Of a stretch of 64,000 nucleotides of DNA, positions 1 through 15,000 are shown one piece after another. Location of the stretch: contig NC_016791.1 in NCBI RefSeq assembly GCF_000244875.1, forward strand, positions 539,501-603,500, in the 5' to 3' direction. Position 1 is the stretch's first letter. Each line of letters opens with the position of its first letter. The DNA is from Clostridium sp. BNL1100 (GTDB taxonomy: Bacteria; Bacillota; Clostridia; Acetivibrionales; DSM-1351). The translations under genes and the position numbers were made by a program. Below the pieces are notes generated by a model, which saw nothing but the letters and a program-made list of their open reading frames with translations, was not told the DNA's origin and did no database searches.

Positions 1-3000
1 TGAGAAGAATACTCCCAGATTATATGATACCGAATTATATGATGACAATCGATGAAATACCTCTTACTTTGAACGGAAAACTGGATAAGAGAAAGCTGCC
101 GATAATAGATGTCAAGAGCAGTACAGAATATCTGGCTCCAAGAAATGAGATTGAAAAAAGTATTTGTAACATATTTGAGGAGGTCTTAAATAAAGAAAAA
201 ATAGGCGTTCGGGACAATTTTTTTGAAATCGGAGGCCATAGCCTTAGAGCTACCCGGGTCATAAACCAGATTGAGATTAATACCGGAATAAGACTTCCGT
301 TACAGCTTATATTCGGCAAACCTACAGCTGAAGAGATTGCAGAGGAACTGGCAACCCGAATTAAGGGCCAGCATACTTCCATACCCAAAGCAGAAACCAA
401 AAAGTATTATCCCATGTCTTCAACCCAAAAGAGAATGTACTTTATGTACCAGATTGATGAGTCGGGTATTTCCTACAATATGCCAAACATTATGAGGGTC
501 AGAGGCAGTCTGGACATTGAAAAGCTAAAGGATGCTTTTTCATATCTTCTAAGCAGACATGAGATTTTAAGAACTGAGTTCCATATGCAGGACGGCAATA
601 TGGTTCAGGAAATCCACGAAAATCCTGTTGTTGACTTTACATACATAGAATCCCAACTGTCAGTTGACGAACTTGCAGAATCATTTATCAGAAAATTTGA
701 ACTGGAAAAGCTTCCGCTGATAAGAATGCAGGTTGCAAAAACAAATGATGAAATGTACATTCTTCTTGATATGCATCATATTGTTTCAGATGGTGTAAGT
801 GAGGGTGTATTTATCAATGAACTCTTAAAATACTATAATGGTATGGAACTTGAAGAACTCAGAATCCAATACAAGGATTATAGTGAGTGGATGAATACCA
901 GAGATTTTTCCAAGCAAAAAGAATTCTGGATAAAGACCTTTGAGGGAGAAATACCTGTTATTGACCTGCCTTATGATTTTACTCGCCCACAAAATCGCAG
1001 CTATAAAGGTAAAATGGTAAAAACATCATTCGGTAAAGAAATAAAGGACCAAATTATGAAGGTCTCAAAGAGCACAGGTTCAACAGAGTATATGATACTA
1101 TTGTCTGCCGTAATGATTTTGCTTGGCAAATACAGTCGGCAGGAAGATATCATTGTGGGAAGTCCTATATCCGGGAGAACTCACAGGGATATTGAGAATA
1201 TGATGGGTATGTTTATCAATACACTTGCAATGAGGGCCAGACCACGAAAAGATGAGACGGTTCTTGGATTTATTAATAACGTAAAGGAAATGACCCTGCA
1301 AGCCTATGAGAATCAGGAATACCCATTTGAGCAACTTGTAGAAGATCTGAATATTCAAAGTGAAATTTCAAGAAATGTTCTTTTTGATGTAATGTTCGTA
1401 TACCAGAATTATGAAAAGCGTAACTTGAAATCAAAGGAACTTACTCTGGAGGCCTGCGCCCCTGAAATAGATATTGAAAAGTTTGATTTGACAATACATG
1501 TAGACGTTACGGATGATGAATACCTTGTTGCGTTCAGCTATTGCTTGGATTTGTATTGTGAAGATTCAATTAGAATCATGATGAAGCATCTGGAAGTAAT
1601 TCTATGCAGTATGATGGCGGATACCAGTCAAAAAATCAAGGATGTAGGTATTCTTACTGTTGACGAGAAGGATCAGGTTATCCATCAGTTTAATAATACA
1701 TTTGAATCTTATCCATTTGAGAGAACTGTAATTGAGATGTTTGAAGAACAGGTAAAAATAAGTCCTGATAAAATTGTATTGGAGTATGGTGACATACATT
1801 TGACATATGGTGAGCTTAATGCAAGAGCAAATTGTATTGCCTCCAAGTTGAGAAATCTCGGAGTAAAAAATGACGACAGAGTGGCCATAATTGCAGAACG
1901 CAGTATTGAGACAGTTCTCGGTATTGTTGCTGTTCTTAAGGCTGGAGGAGCGTATGTTCCCGTTGATCCCGGCTATCCTGTGGACAGGATACAGTTTATG
2001 CTTGAGGATTGCAGTCCGAAAGCTATACTCATGGGTAAGACAGAACAATCCGTTAAGGATTGCATAATAACATTGAATATAGAAACAATAGATTTAAAAA
2101 ATCTGGAAAATTACAGTGGCATACAGGACAACATACCTTTAATTTGCAGTGAGGATAGTCTAGTTTACATCATTTATACATCAGGAACAACTGGTAAACC
2201 AAAGGGTGTAATGATTGAACACAGATCTTTGATGAATTATATTACATATGCCAGAAACAGCTATGTAAAGTCTGAAATTTGCATGCCATTTTTCACGAAT
2301 CCGAGCTTTGATTTAACACAGACATCTATATTCCTGCCATTATGCTTTGGTGGGAAATTAGTAGTGTATAATGATACGGTTGATAATGACATAAACAATA
2401 TATTCCGAAATCAGGAGCTGACGTCAGTAAAGCTAACACCATTACATTTGAAGGAAGCTGCGGCACTTCAGGAGGTGGACAGACTTCCTAATTTGAATTC
2501 ACTTATACTCGGAGGAGAGGAACTGGATTCGCATACTTCGAGACTTATAATGGAGAAATATGGTGAGCACATATATATACATAACGAGTACGGACCTACT
2601 GAAACTACTATAGGTTGCTGTGATTATGTATATCATAAAGAGGTTAAAACCAGAACTGTATCAATCGGTAAGCCTATTGCGAACACCCAGATATTTATTA
2701 TGAACGATGCGGAGGCTTGTGGTATCGGAGTACCCGGAGAATTATGCATAGCAGGTATTGGCGTGGCAAGAGGGTATTTGAACAGACCTGAATTAAATGC
2801 CGAGAAATTCATTGATAATCCTTTCGGTGAGGGGAAAATGTACCGCTCAGGAGATTTGGCACGCTGGACCTCCGATGGAAATCTTGAATATATGGGAAGA
2901 ATTGATGAACAGGTTAAAATCAGGGGTTTCAGAGTTGAGCCCGGTGAAATAGAAAATGTTATAAAGAAACTTGAAGATATAAAAGAAGCGGTTGTAATTG

Positions 3001-6000
3001 CAAGAGAAAAGGATGGAATAAAGTATCTCCTTGCATACATAGTTTCGGACAAAACTATAGACATCGGTAAAATAAAAAATCTGTTAAATAGTGAACTGCC
3101 CAATTATATGGTGCCGGCAAGAATAATGCAAATTGAATCTTTACCAATGAACAAAAACGGAAAGCTGGACAAGAAAAGTCTGCCGGAGATTGAGTTGTCA
3201 GGTTCCGATGAATATGAAGCACCCCGTAATGAAACCGAAGAGAAAATATGCGGGATTTTTAAGGAGATTCTGGGGGTACAGAAAGTCGGAGTACATGATG
3301 GGTTCTTTGATCTGGGAGGACACTCCCTCAGTGCGACCAAACTTGTAAACCGCATAGGGTCAGAATTAGGGGTTAAAGTTCCCCTGAAAACCATTTTCAG
3401 GGCCGGAAGTCCTGAGGAAATAGCCAAGGAACTGGACATATTAAGAGAAAACATATATTCACCAATTCCGAAGGCAAATTATATGGAATACTACCCAATG
3501 TCTTCATCTCAAAAGCGTTTGTATTTAATTAATCAAATTGGTGATATATCAACTGTATATAACATTTCCGGTTCATTTTCTCTCTACGGTGAGTTTAATG
3601 AAATGAAGATAAAGCATGCAGTTGAGAAAATGACACAACGCCATGAAATTTTAAGAACAAGCTTTCATATGATAAATGGCGAAATGGTACAAAAAATAAG
3701 TCAGAATAATAAAATAGATTTTACGATTATTGAGGATGGTAAAACTGAACTAAGTAAGCTTCAGGATAATTTCAGAAAGCCCTTTGACCTTCAGGAAGCA
3801 CCTCTTATGAGAGTTTGTGCAGTAAAAAGGGAGAATGAGACAGTACTGCTCGTTGATATCCACCATATCATATCAGACGGTATGAGCATGGATATATTGA
3901 AGGATGAGCTGCTGAAGTTGTATGCCGGTGAAGAACTTAATGAAATAAAGGTTCACTATAAGGATTACAGCCAATGGATGAATCACAGGGATTTATCAAG
4001 GCAAAAAGAATATTGGGTCAGCCGATTCAGTGATGAGGTACCTGTTTTAAATCTGCCTCTGGATTATAAGAGACCCTCTGTTCAGTCATTTAAAGGCGGT
4101 GGGGTGAGCACCTTTATAGGCCCTGACCGGACTGCGGCTATCAAAAATCTGGCTCGCAGAACCGGAACAACGGAATATATGGTACTCCTCAGTGCTGTAT
4201 TCATTTTGCTTGGAAAGTACAGCAGACAAAATGATATTACAGTAGGTACCCCGGTCTCCGGCAGAACCCATAAGGACACCGAAGGTATGCTGGGTATGTT
4301 CGTTAATACCCTTGTGATGAGGGCAAAACCTGAAACAACAAGACAGTATACTGATTTCTTGTCAGAAATAAGGGAAATCTGTTTATCTGCATATGAAAAT
4401 CAAGAATTTCCTTTTGAAGAACTTTTGGAAGAAATCAAGGTTAACAGGGATATATCCCGTAACCCTTTGTTTGATGTCATGTTTTCAGTTCAGAATAACA
4501 GGAATTTTGATGATGAATTTGAAGGTATAAATATAAACGAAACTGCAGAGGTTTTAAACCACAATATTGCAAAATTTGATTTGGCTATCAGCGCCGGTGA
4601 AAGCAATGGCGGATATCTGGTTCTGTTTGAATATTGCAGCGATCTATTTAAAAAAGCAAGCATACTTGCTATGGCCGGGCATTTTAAAAAGATTATCGAT
4701 GAAATTACGGACAGTAACGATTTGACTTTAGAGGAAATCAATACTGTAACAAACGAAGAAAAGAATAACATACTGAACGTATTTAATGATACCTCAAAGC
4801 AGTATGCAAAAGAAAAAACCGTCGTTGAATTATTTGAAGAGCAGGTCAAAAATTCACCTGATCGTATGGCAATAACTTATAAAGACACAAAAATAACATA
4901 TTCAGAACTAAATAGCAGGGTAAATTGTGTTGCAGCCAGATTACGTGAAATGGGTATCCGGCCGGATGATTTTGTGGCTGTAATGGCTGAACGAAGTATG
5001 GAAATGATAGTGGGTATGCTGGCGGTTATAAAGGCCGGAGGAGCTTATGTACCAATAGATGCCTCATACCCTGCTGAAAGAATTGATTATATATTGGAGG
5101 ACAGCAGAGCCAAAGCTTTGCTTGTATATAAGGCTGAGGTTAAAACAGATATCCCTGTTATTGATCTTGCAGAAAAGCAGCTTTGGGAGGGAAAACTGGA
5201 CAATCTTCCTGTTGTTAATAAACCAAATGATCTGATGTATTTGATTTATACTTCAGGTACCTCCGGAAAACCTAAAGGTGTAATGTTGGAGCACAAGGGT
5301 GTTGTATCAATGACATCTTATCTTGCCGACTTGTACCAAATGAGTGGAGATGATGTAGTTCTGCAGTTCGCAAACTGTATATTTGATGCATCGGTTTGGG
5401 AGCTTACAATTTCACTGTTTACCGGAGCAAGTCTGTGCTTGATACCACAGGAAGTAATAGCTGATGTAAAGTTATTTGAAGAATATGTAGAGGAGCACAA
5501 AGTAACAGTTACACTTCTCCCGCCACAGTTCTGTCTTCAGACCTCAGTAAAGGGACTCAGAGTATTGACCACCGGAGGTTCTGCAGCAAACCGGGAAGTT
5601 ATAAGGAAGTATGATGAAAAGACCAGATTTATAAACGCTTATGGCCCTACAGAGAATACGGTATTGGCAACACATTGGGAATATGCTCCCAATACTGAAA
5701 TACCGAATAATGTCCCTATCGGAAAACCGATATACAATAGCAGGATATATATCCTCGATGGGAATAACCTGTGCGGTACGGGTATACCGGGTGAATTGTG
5801 CATTACTGGTGATGGAGTAGCAAGAGGATATTTGAATCTTCCTGACTTAACAAATGAAAAGTTTGTTGATAATCCCTTTGGAGAAGGTAAAATGTACAGG
5901 TCGGGGGACTTGGCACGCTGGCTGCCTGACGGAAATATAGAGTACCTTGGCAGAATTGATGAACAGGTGAAAATCAGAGGCTTTAGAATAGAGCTTGAGG

Positions 6001-9000
6001 AAATAGAAAGTGTTATCAGGAAAATACCATACATAAAGGACTCAGTAGCAATAGCCAAGCCGGATAATAGCGGTGACAATGCCATTTATGCATACGTGGT
6101 GTCTGATGAAGAAGTTGATTTAGGTGTATTGAAGGATGAAATCAGAAAATCACTGCCGGAATATATGATTCCCGGGTACATGATGCAGATTGAGTCAATT
6201 CCGGTTACCGGAAGCGGAAAGGTCGATAAACGTGCGCTGCCGGATATAGAAATCAGAAGTTCCGGAGAGTATCTGGCTCCGCAGAATGAAACGGAAGCAA
6301 TAATATGTGCCGCATTTTGTTATGTACTGAATATAGAGAAGATGGGAATCCATGATAATTTCTTCGAGTTGGGCGGGCACTCATTGAGAGCCACTAAACT
6401 GGTAAATAAAATAGAGGCTGATACAGGTGTCAGATTATCATTGAAAGATATATTCAGCAGTCCTACACCGGAGCTTATCGCCTCATTGGTTGACGCACAT
6501 TCCGGCAAGGTGTACAGCAGCATAACCCCTGCTGTACAAAAAGAATATTATACTGTTTCATCGGCTCAGAAAAGGATGTACTTGCTTAATGAACTTGATA
6601 ATACAGGAGTAGCTTATAATATATCAGGTATTTTGGAGCTATCCGGAAAATTAGATAGTGTTAAGTTCGAGAGAGCTGTTGAGCAGTTGATCCACAGACA
6701 TGAGGCTTTGAGAACCAGCTTTACTGTTATAAATGGTGAACCAGTTCAAGTTATTAATGATAATGTTGCTATTGACATAGCTTTTACCGAGGCAGAGGAA
6801 GCTGAGATTATAAAGCTGTACAGGGGATTCGTCAGACCATTTGATCTGAGCAAAGCCCCACTAATGCGGTTAATGGTTGTTTATACCAGAAATGGGATTA
6901 CAAATATATTGATTGACATGCATCATATTATTTCAGATGGCATGAGCTTAAGCATTATCCAAAATGATCTTATAAGACTGTACAACGGTGAGGAACTTCC
7001 CAAACTTGATTTACAATACAAGGATTACAGTGAGTGGATGCTTTCAAGGGATTTGACTTCCCAACAGGAATATTGGAAAAATCAATTCAGCTATGAAATT
7101 CCGGTACTGGAAATGCCATTGGATTATCCCAGACCTTCAAAGCAAAGTTTTAACGGAAGCTCTGTGAAATCCTTCATTAGTGAAGCTCTGAAGGAACGCC
7201 TGCGCCAGCTGGCCCAAAAATCGGGAACTACAGAGTACATGGTGCTTTTTAGTGCTTTAATGATTCTCCTTTCAAAATATAGCAGACAGCATGATATTAT
7301 AGTTGGAAGTCCTGTATCAGGGAGAAATCATAAAGATACCGAGGGAATAGCCGGTATGTTTGTAAATACCCTGCCCTTGAGAGCTAAACCTGAGGATGGG
7401 AAAAAGTACCTTGATTTTCTTGGAGAAATAAAAGAGACATGTCTCAAAGCATATGAAAATCAGGAATTTCCATTTGAAGAGATAGTAGAAGCAGCAGGTG
7501 TTAGTAGGGACTTATCAAGAAATCCGCTTTTTGATGTAATGTTTGTAATGGAAAACAATGATCAGAACACGGAAAGTTTTGATGGACTAGTGTTCAATGA
7601 CTCGGCACAGGATGACACACACACTACATCCAAATTTGATTTGACGTTCACTTTGTTGCCATATAAAGATGGATATCAGTTGCTGTTGGAATACAGTACG
7701 GATTTGTACAAGGAAGACAGTGTTCTTGGAATAATGAAGCATTATATACAAGTACTAGATTCCATTACGGCCAACTATTACGGAACCGTTGGTGATGTTG
7801 AGATACTTACCGAGGAGGACAGGGTTAGTATTGCCAAGTTCAACTGGACTGAAACAGACTATCCGAAGGACAAAACCCTAGTTGAACTCCTTGAGGAGCA
7901 GGTTAACAAAGCTCCGGATAGTATTGCGGTAGTGTTCGATGATAACAATATAACGTACTATGAATTGAATAAACGATCTAATATATTGGCCAACAAGCTG
8001 CGCAGTATGGGGGTACGGCCGGATGACAGGATTGCTGTTCTGGCAGAACGAAGTGTAGAAATGATTATAGGTATCTGTGCGATTCTTAAGGCGGGTGGAG
8101 CATATGTACCTATAGACACCAGATATCCAGAAACAAGAATCAGATATATCATAGAAGATTGTTCTGCAAAAGCGGTTCTTGTACATAAGAACTTAATAGA
8201 TGTAGGAATACCTTTATTTGATCTGGCAGAAAAGGGTACATGGGAAGGTAGCAGTGATAATCTGCCTAGGGTCAATACACCTTCGGATTTGGCATACATT
8301 ATTTATACATCGGGTACCACTGGAAATCCAAAAGGTTCCATGATAGAACACAGGAGTGTTATCAGGCTTGTAAAGGACACCAACTATATAACATTTGGAG
8401 CTGATTCGGTAATCCTGCAAACAGGTGCAATGGCTTTTGACGCTTCAACCATGGAAGTCTGGGGACCGTTACTTAATGGAGGAAGGCTTGTCCTGGCTGA
8501 CTACGATGTAATACTTGAAGCAAATGCATTGGAAAAGGTTATTTTAAAGCACAAAGTTAATACAATGTGGCTTACATCAACATTATTCAACCAGCTGGTA
8601 GAAATGAAATGCAGCATTTTTGACTCTCTGGACACCCTCCTGATAGGGGGAGAGAAGCTGTCTGACAAACACGTAAGGATATTTAAGAAGGAAAATGTTA
8701 AAACCAGACTGATTAACGGATACGGTCCAACTGAAAATACTACATTCACAACAACCTTCTGTATTCCCGATGGCTTTGAGAGAATACCGATAGGAACCCC
8801 AATTGCGAATACCAGAGTTTATATTGTTGGTGAACGGAAAGAACTTTGCGGAATCGGGATTCCGGGTGAGATATGTGCTGCGGGCGCAGGTGTTTCCCGG
8901 GGATATCTGAACAGACCTGAACTCACGGAGGAAAAGTTTATTCCGGGTGTTTTAGGTGAAGACAGGCTGTATTGCACCGGGGATTTGGGAAGGTGGCTTC

Positions 9001-12000
9001 CCGACGGTAACATTGAGTATTTAGGAAGAATTGACGAGCAAATCAAAATAAGGGGTTTCAGAATTGAGCTTAGTGAGATAGAGACTGTGATAAAAGGACT
9101 TGATGAAGTCAGTGACTGTGCAGTAATGGTTCGTGAGTATGAAGCGGCACAGAAGTCAATATATGCATATATTGTCCCTAAAAACACCATTTCGACTACG
9201 GATGTTAAGGAACAATTACGAAAGCTGCTGCCGGATTATATGATACCTTCTTTTATAGCAGTGCTGGATAAATTACCTGTAACCGCAAACGGAAAGCTGG
9301 ATAAAAGGGCTTTGATGAACATAAAGGCATCAAGCCTCAGAGAACAGGTTGCACCGGGTACTCAAACTGAAAAGGCGATATATTCGATTTTCAGCAGTGT
9401 ATTGAAAACAGATGAGTTGTCCATAAAGGATGATTTCTTTGAAATGGGTGGACACAGCCTCAGGGCTATGCGTGTTATCAATGAGATTGAAGAAGCAATG
9501 GGGATTCGACTTTCATTAAAAGATATTTTTGAATATCCTACAATTGAGAAATTGTCTCAATTTGCAGAAAAAGCTATAAATGGTGGTTTTGAGCCTATCC
9601 CTGTTGTTGATAAGAAAGAATATTACCCAATGTCATCAGCCCAGAAGAGAATGTACATGATTTACCATATGGATGAGACAGGGCTTTCATATAATATGCC
9701 TTTTATAATGAAGGTGTCCGGAGGTCAGCTAGATTTTGGAAGATTGGAAAATGCCTTCTCGGAACTACTTAGACGACATGAAATTCTGAGAACCGTATTT
9801 AAAATGATAGACGGTAATTTGGTTCAGGAAATTCTGGACAAGCCTCTGGTGAATTGTACATATGAAGAATGCAATGATTCACTTGAAAATATAATTAATG
9901 GTTTTGTAAGAAGGTTCAAGCTGGAGGAACTATCCCTCATAAGGTTAAAGTTAGTTCGCACGGAATTAGAAGAATATGTGATGCTGGATATGCACCATAT
10001 TATATCTGACGGAATGAGCTCAGTAATTTTGTTTGATGAGCTTATGAAACTGTACGGCGAACAGGAACTCATTCCATTAAGAGTACAATACAAGGATTAC
10101 AGCCAGTGGATTAATTCGAGAGATTTCCATACCCAAAGACAGTACTGGAAAGATCAATTCAAAGGCGATATACCGGTACTTGATTTTCCACTGGACTTTA
10201 CAAGACCGCAGATTCAAACCTTCCGGGGGAAGACTATAGAGACAACTATTACCCATGAGACAAGAAGTAAGATAATAAAGCTTACTCAGGATACTGGTAC
10301 AACAGAATATATGGTGCTGTTGGCTGCATTTACACTCCTGCTGGGCAAATATACCAGACAGGAAGATATAATCGTAGGCAGCCCTATATCAGGAAGAACA
10401 CACAAGGATACTGAAAGTATGCTGGGGATGTTTGTAAATACTTTGGCCTTCAGAACATTTCCAGAAAAGGAAAAGAGCTTTGGAGAATTCCTGAAAGAAG
10501 TAAAAAGCACAGTTATGAATGGATACGATAATCAAGAATATCCATTTGAAGAATTACTGGAAGATTTAAATATAGAGAGAACCATATCCAGAAATCCATT
10601 GTTTGATGTGATGTTTGTCTACCAGAATAATGAGAGGATAAACTTAACAACAGAGGAATTCAGCCTTGAACCTTGTGCTTCAGGTACGGATATTGAAAAG
10701 TTTGATATAACTATAATCATAAGTCCTGCAGAAGAGGGTTATACCGTATCCGCGAGTTATTGTACCGATCTCTTCAGAGAAGAGTCAATTGATTTATTAT
10801 TGGTACACTTTAAAAATGTTATACAAAATGCTATTGGGGATACAAGTCTTAAGCTCAGGGAAATAAGTGCCCTTAATAATGATGAGTATACAAAAGTAAC
10901 AGATTGGTTTAATGACAATAAAACAGCCTATCCTTCACATAAGACTATCGGAGAGTTGTTTGCAGAACAGGCAAGGCTTTCACCTGACTCGGTAGCATTA
11001 ATGTCTGACAGTACTGCCATAACATATGCAGAGCTTGATATCCTATCAGGTAAGATAGCCGCAACTTTGAGAAATGAAGGAGTAAGAGCAGGTGATTTTG
11101 TTGCGGTCACAACTGAGAGGACATCGGAGACTATTATCGGAATTTTGGGTATTGTAAAGGCTGGAGGTGCATACGTACCTATTGATTTAAACTATCCTGC
11201 GGAAAGACTCAAGTATATTCTCGAAGACTGTAAACCAAAAGTTTGTCTGCAGGGTAAGGAAAAATTACCGCTGGATACCGGGTATAAAGTTATTGATATT
11301 ACCGATATAGGTGACTATCCGGTAGAAACTCCGGAAAATATCAATGGCCCGGAGGATTTGGCATATCTGATTTATACATCGGGAACAACGGGAACACCAA
11401 AGGGTGTTATGGTGAAGCATAGGAATGTTGTCAGACTGGTCAAAAATACAAACTATGTGTCCCTTGACGGAAATACTGTAATAATGCAAACCGGTTCACT
11501 TGCCTTTGATGCCTCCACATTTGAAATCTGGGGAGCTCTGCTAAACGGCGGAAAATTGATTATTGCATCCAATGAGGTGCTTACAAATGAGAAATATCTA
11601 TACAAGGAGATAGTAAATAAGGGTGTTAATACAATGTGGTTGACAGCATCCCTTTATAATCAGATGGTTTCAGTCGACAGTAATATGTTTGACAGTATTT
11701 TATACCTTTTGATTGGCGGAGAAAAATTGTCGGAAAAGCATGTTAATATGCTAAAGTCCGAAAACACTTCAACCCACTTAATAAATGGCTATGGGCCTAC
11801 TGAAAATACTACATTTACAACAACATACGAAATTAAAGAATGCATGAACCAGATACCGATTGGACGCCCGATTGCAAATACACAAGTGTACATAATGAAT
11901 GGACATGAGGTGTGTGGAATAGGAATGCCCGGAGAATTATGCACATCAGGGGACGGTTTATCTGATGGCTATCTCAATAATCCTCAGCTGACTACTGAGA

Positions 12001-15000
12001 AATTCGAGCCAAATATTTTCGGAGAAGGCAACATGTACCACACAGGAGACCTTGTAAGATGGCTTCCTGACGGAAATATTGAATACCTTGGGAGAATTGA
12101 CCAACAGGTTAAAATAAGGGGCTTCAGGATCGAGTTGGGAGAGATAGAAGCAACCATAAGAAAAAGTGACACTGTAGAAGATGCAGCGGTGGTATTAAAA
12201 GAGAAGCCCGATAACGAGAAGTATATCTGTGCATATGTGGTCATGAAAGACGGAAATGAAGCTTCTGGATTGAAAAATGAGTTGCGTAAAACTTTGCCGG
12301 AATATATGATCCCGGCCAGAGTAATTCAATTGAAGGAACTCCCGTTAACTATAAACGGAAAACTCGACAGAAAGCGACTTCCAGAGGTTGATTTTACTGA
12401 GGATACAGAATATATTGCCCCTAGAAATGAACTTGAAAATACTGTTGCCGGAATATTTGCGGATATTCTTAATATTGAAAAAGTAGGAGTAACAGACAAC
12501 TTCTTTGAATTGGGCGGTCATTCGCTGCGTGCAACAAGGCTTATTAACCGTATTGAAGAAACAGCCGGAGCAAGAATTTCATTAAAAGACATATTCGTTT
12601 ATCCTACAGTTGAAATGCTTTGTTCATTTATAGCTGAAAATAAAAACAACAGTAAATATGAACACATTCCAAAGGCTAAAATTAAAACTTATTATGATAT
12701 GTCTTCGGTTCAGAGAAGGATTTATCTGCTGAATCAAATGGAGCCTGACGGCATCGCATATAATATGCCAAGGTTTATGAAGATTGAAGGAACTCTGGAT
12801 GCTGAAAAAATGAAGCAATCATTTGTAGATATGCTTGAACGGCATGAGATACTGAGAACCTGCTTTATGATGCTTGACGGAAGAATGGTTCAGAAGATAG
12901 AAACTTCTGTAGACGTAGATTTTGAATTTAGTAGGTTAAACAATGATGAATTGGAAAAAACCATGAAGGACTTTGTCCGTCCCTTTGATTTAGACAAGGC
13001 ACCGTTATTCCGTGTTAAGCTGATAGAAAACGGCAGTTGTTGGTATATGCTCTTTGACATCCATCACATTATCTCGGATGGAATGAGCAGTTCACTATTC
13101 TGGAAAGAGGTAATGCAGTACTACATGGGAAAGAATCCTGATGAATTAAATCTACAGTACAGGGATTACAGTGAATGGATGCTTTCAAGGGATATGAAAC
13201 CGCAGGAAGATTACTGGATATCCAAGTTCCAGAATCATGTACCGGAGCTTGACCTTAGGTTGGACTATCCTCGTTCAAGAGTTCAGGGATTTAGTGGAGA
13301 TACGGTGGAGTATTCTATCGGAAGTGAACTTAAGCAAAAAATAGACCAATTCTGCAAGACTGAGAATGTGACTCCATATATGGTATTTATGTCAGCGGTT
13401 ATGGTACTGCTTTCCATACACAGTGGGCAGGAGGAAATATTATTAGGAACTGCAATGTCCGGAAGAAATCACAAAGATACCGAGGAAATGCTAGGCATGT
13501 TTGTTAATACAGTGGTTGTTGACGGTAATCCTGCACCCTACAAGCAGTGTCTTGAATTTATAAATGAAATAAGGACTGCATCTTTAAGAGCTGCGGAAAA
13601 TCAGGAGTACCCATTTGATGAATTGTTGGACAAGCTGGAGATTAAAAGGGATATATCCAGAAATCCGTTATTTGATGTTATGTTTGTTATGCAGAATAAT
13701 GAAAAATACATGTTTGATGCCGGAGAAATCAGAATAACAGATATCTCGGCAGAGTTTAAGGTTGAGAAATTCGACATCACAATAGCTGTTGGTGAGCAGG
13801 ACAGCGAATATATAGTCAACCTGGGATATCGGAATGATTTATTTAATGAGTCCTCAATGAAGGTTATGCTATCACACCTTAATACTATTATCAGCAGTAT
13901 GGTGCAGGATCCTTATCAAAGTATCAAAGCCATCCAGCGGATTAGTAGGGATGAGAAGCATAAAATACTGAATGTATTCAATAACACGGACACTGAGTAT
14001 CCAAGAGATAAAGCAGTGCCTGAAATCCTTAACGAGCAGGCAGAAGTGAACCCTGATGACATAGCAGTCATATGTGGTAATGATGAAATTTCATATGCGG
14101 AACTTGGAAGGAAATCCGGTGTATTGGCATTCAAGTTGAGAAACATGGGTGTCGGAAGAGATGATACGGTTGCTGTTCTGGCACAAACAAGTATAGAAAT
14201 GATTATTGGTATATGTGCCATACTTAAAGCAGGAGGAGCGTATGTACCTATTGACATCAGGTATCCGGAGGCGAGGGCACAGTTTATAATTCAAGACTGC
14301 AATCCTAAAGCGATTCTTACATATAATGCGAGGATTGACACAGAGGTTCCTTTGATAGATCTGGCAGATGCAAATATATTTGAAGGAGCTTGCAGTAAGA
14401 TTGAGGTTATAAATAGGCCTACAGATTTGGCATATATTATTTATACATCAGGAACAACAGGGAATCCTAAAGGCACAATGATTGAGCACAAGAGCATATT
14501 GCGTCTTGTTAAGAACAATAATTTCTTGGAGCTAAACAGGGACACTGTCATTATGCAGACAGGCGCTATGGCCTTTGATGCCTCAACCTTGGAAGTCTGG
14601 GGGTCATTGCTGAACGGAGGTAAGCTTGTTCTGGCGGAACAGGAGGTAATATTAAACGCAAGTCTTCTGGGTGCTGCTATAGAAAAATACCATGTAAATA
14701 CAATGTGGCTGACTTCTACTTTGTTTAACCAACTTGTAGAAACTGATTGCGGGATATTTGATCCTCTGGAGTCTTTACTGATAGGTGGGGAGAAACTGTC
14801 TGACAAGCACGTGAGAATGTTTAAGCAAAATAATATATCGACTAGGCTGATAAACGGGTATGGGCCTACTGAAAATACAACCTTTACTACTACATATTCC
14901 ATACCGGACAAGTTTGAAAGGATGTCCATAGGTAGCCCGGTTTCAAATACAAAGGTATATATACTTGATAAAAATAGCAACCTCTGCGGAATAAATGTAC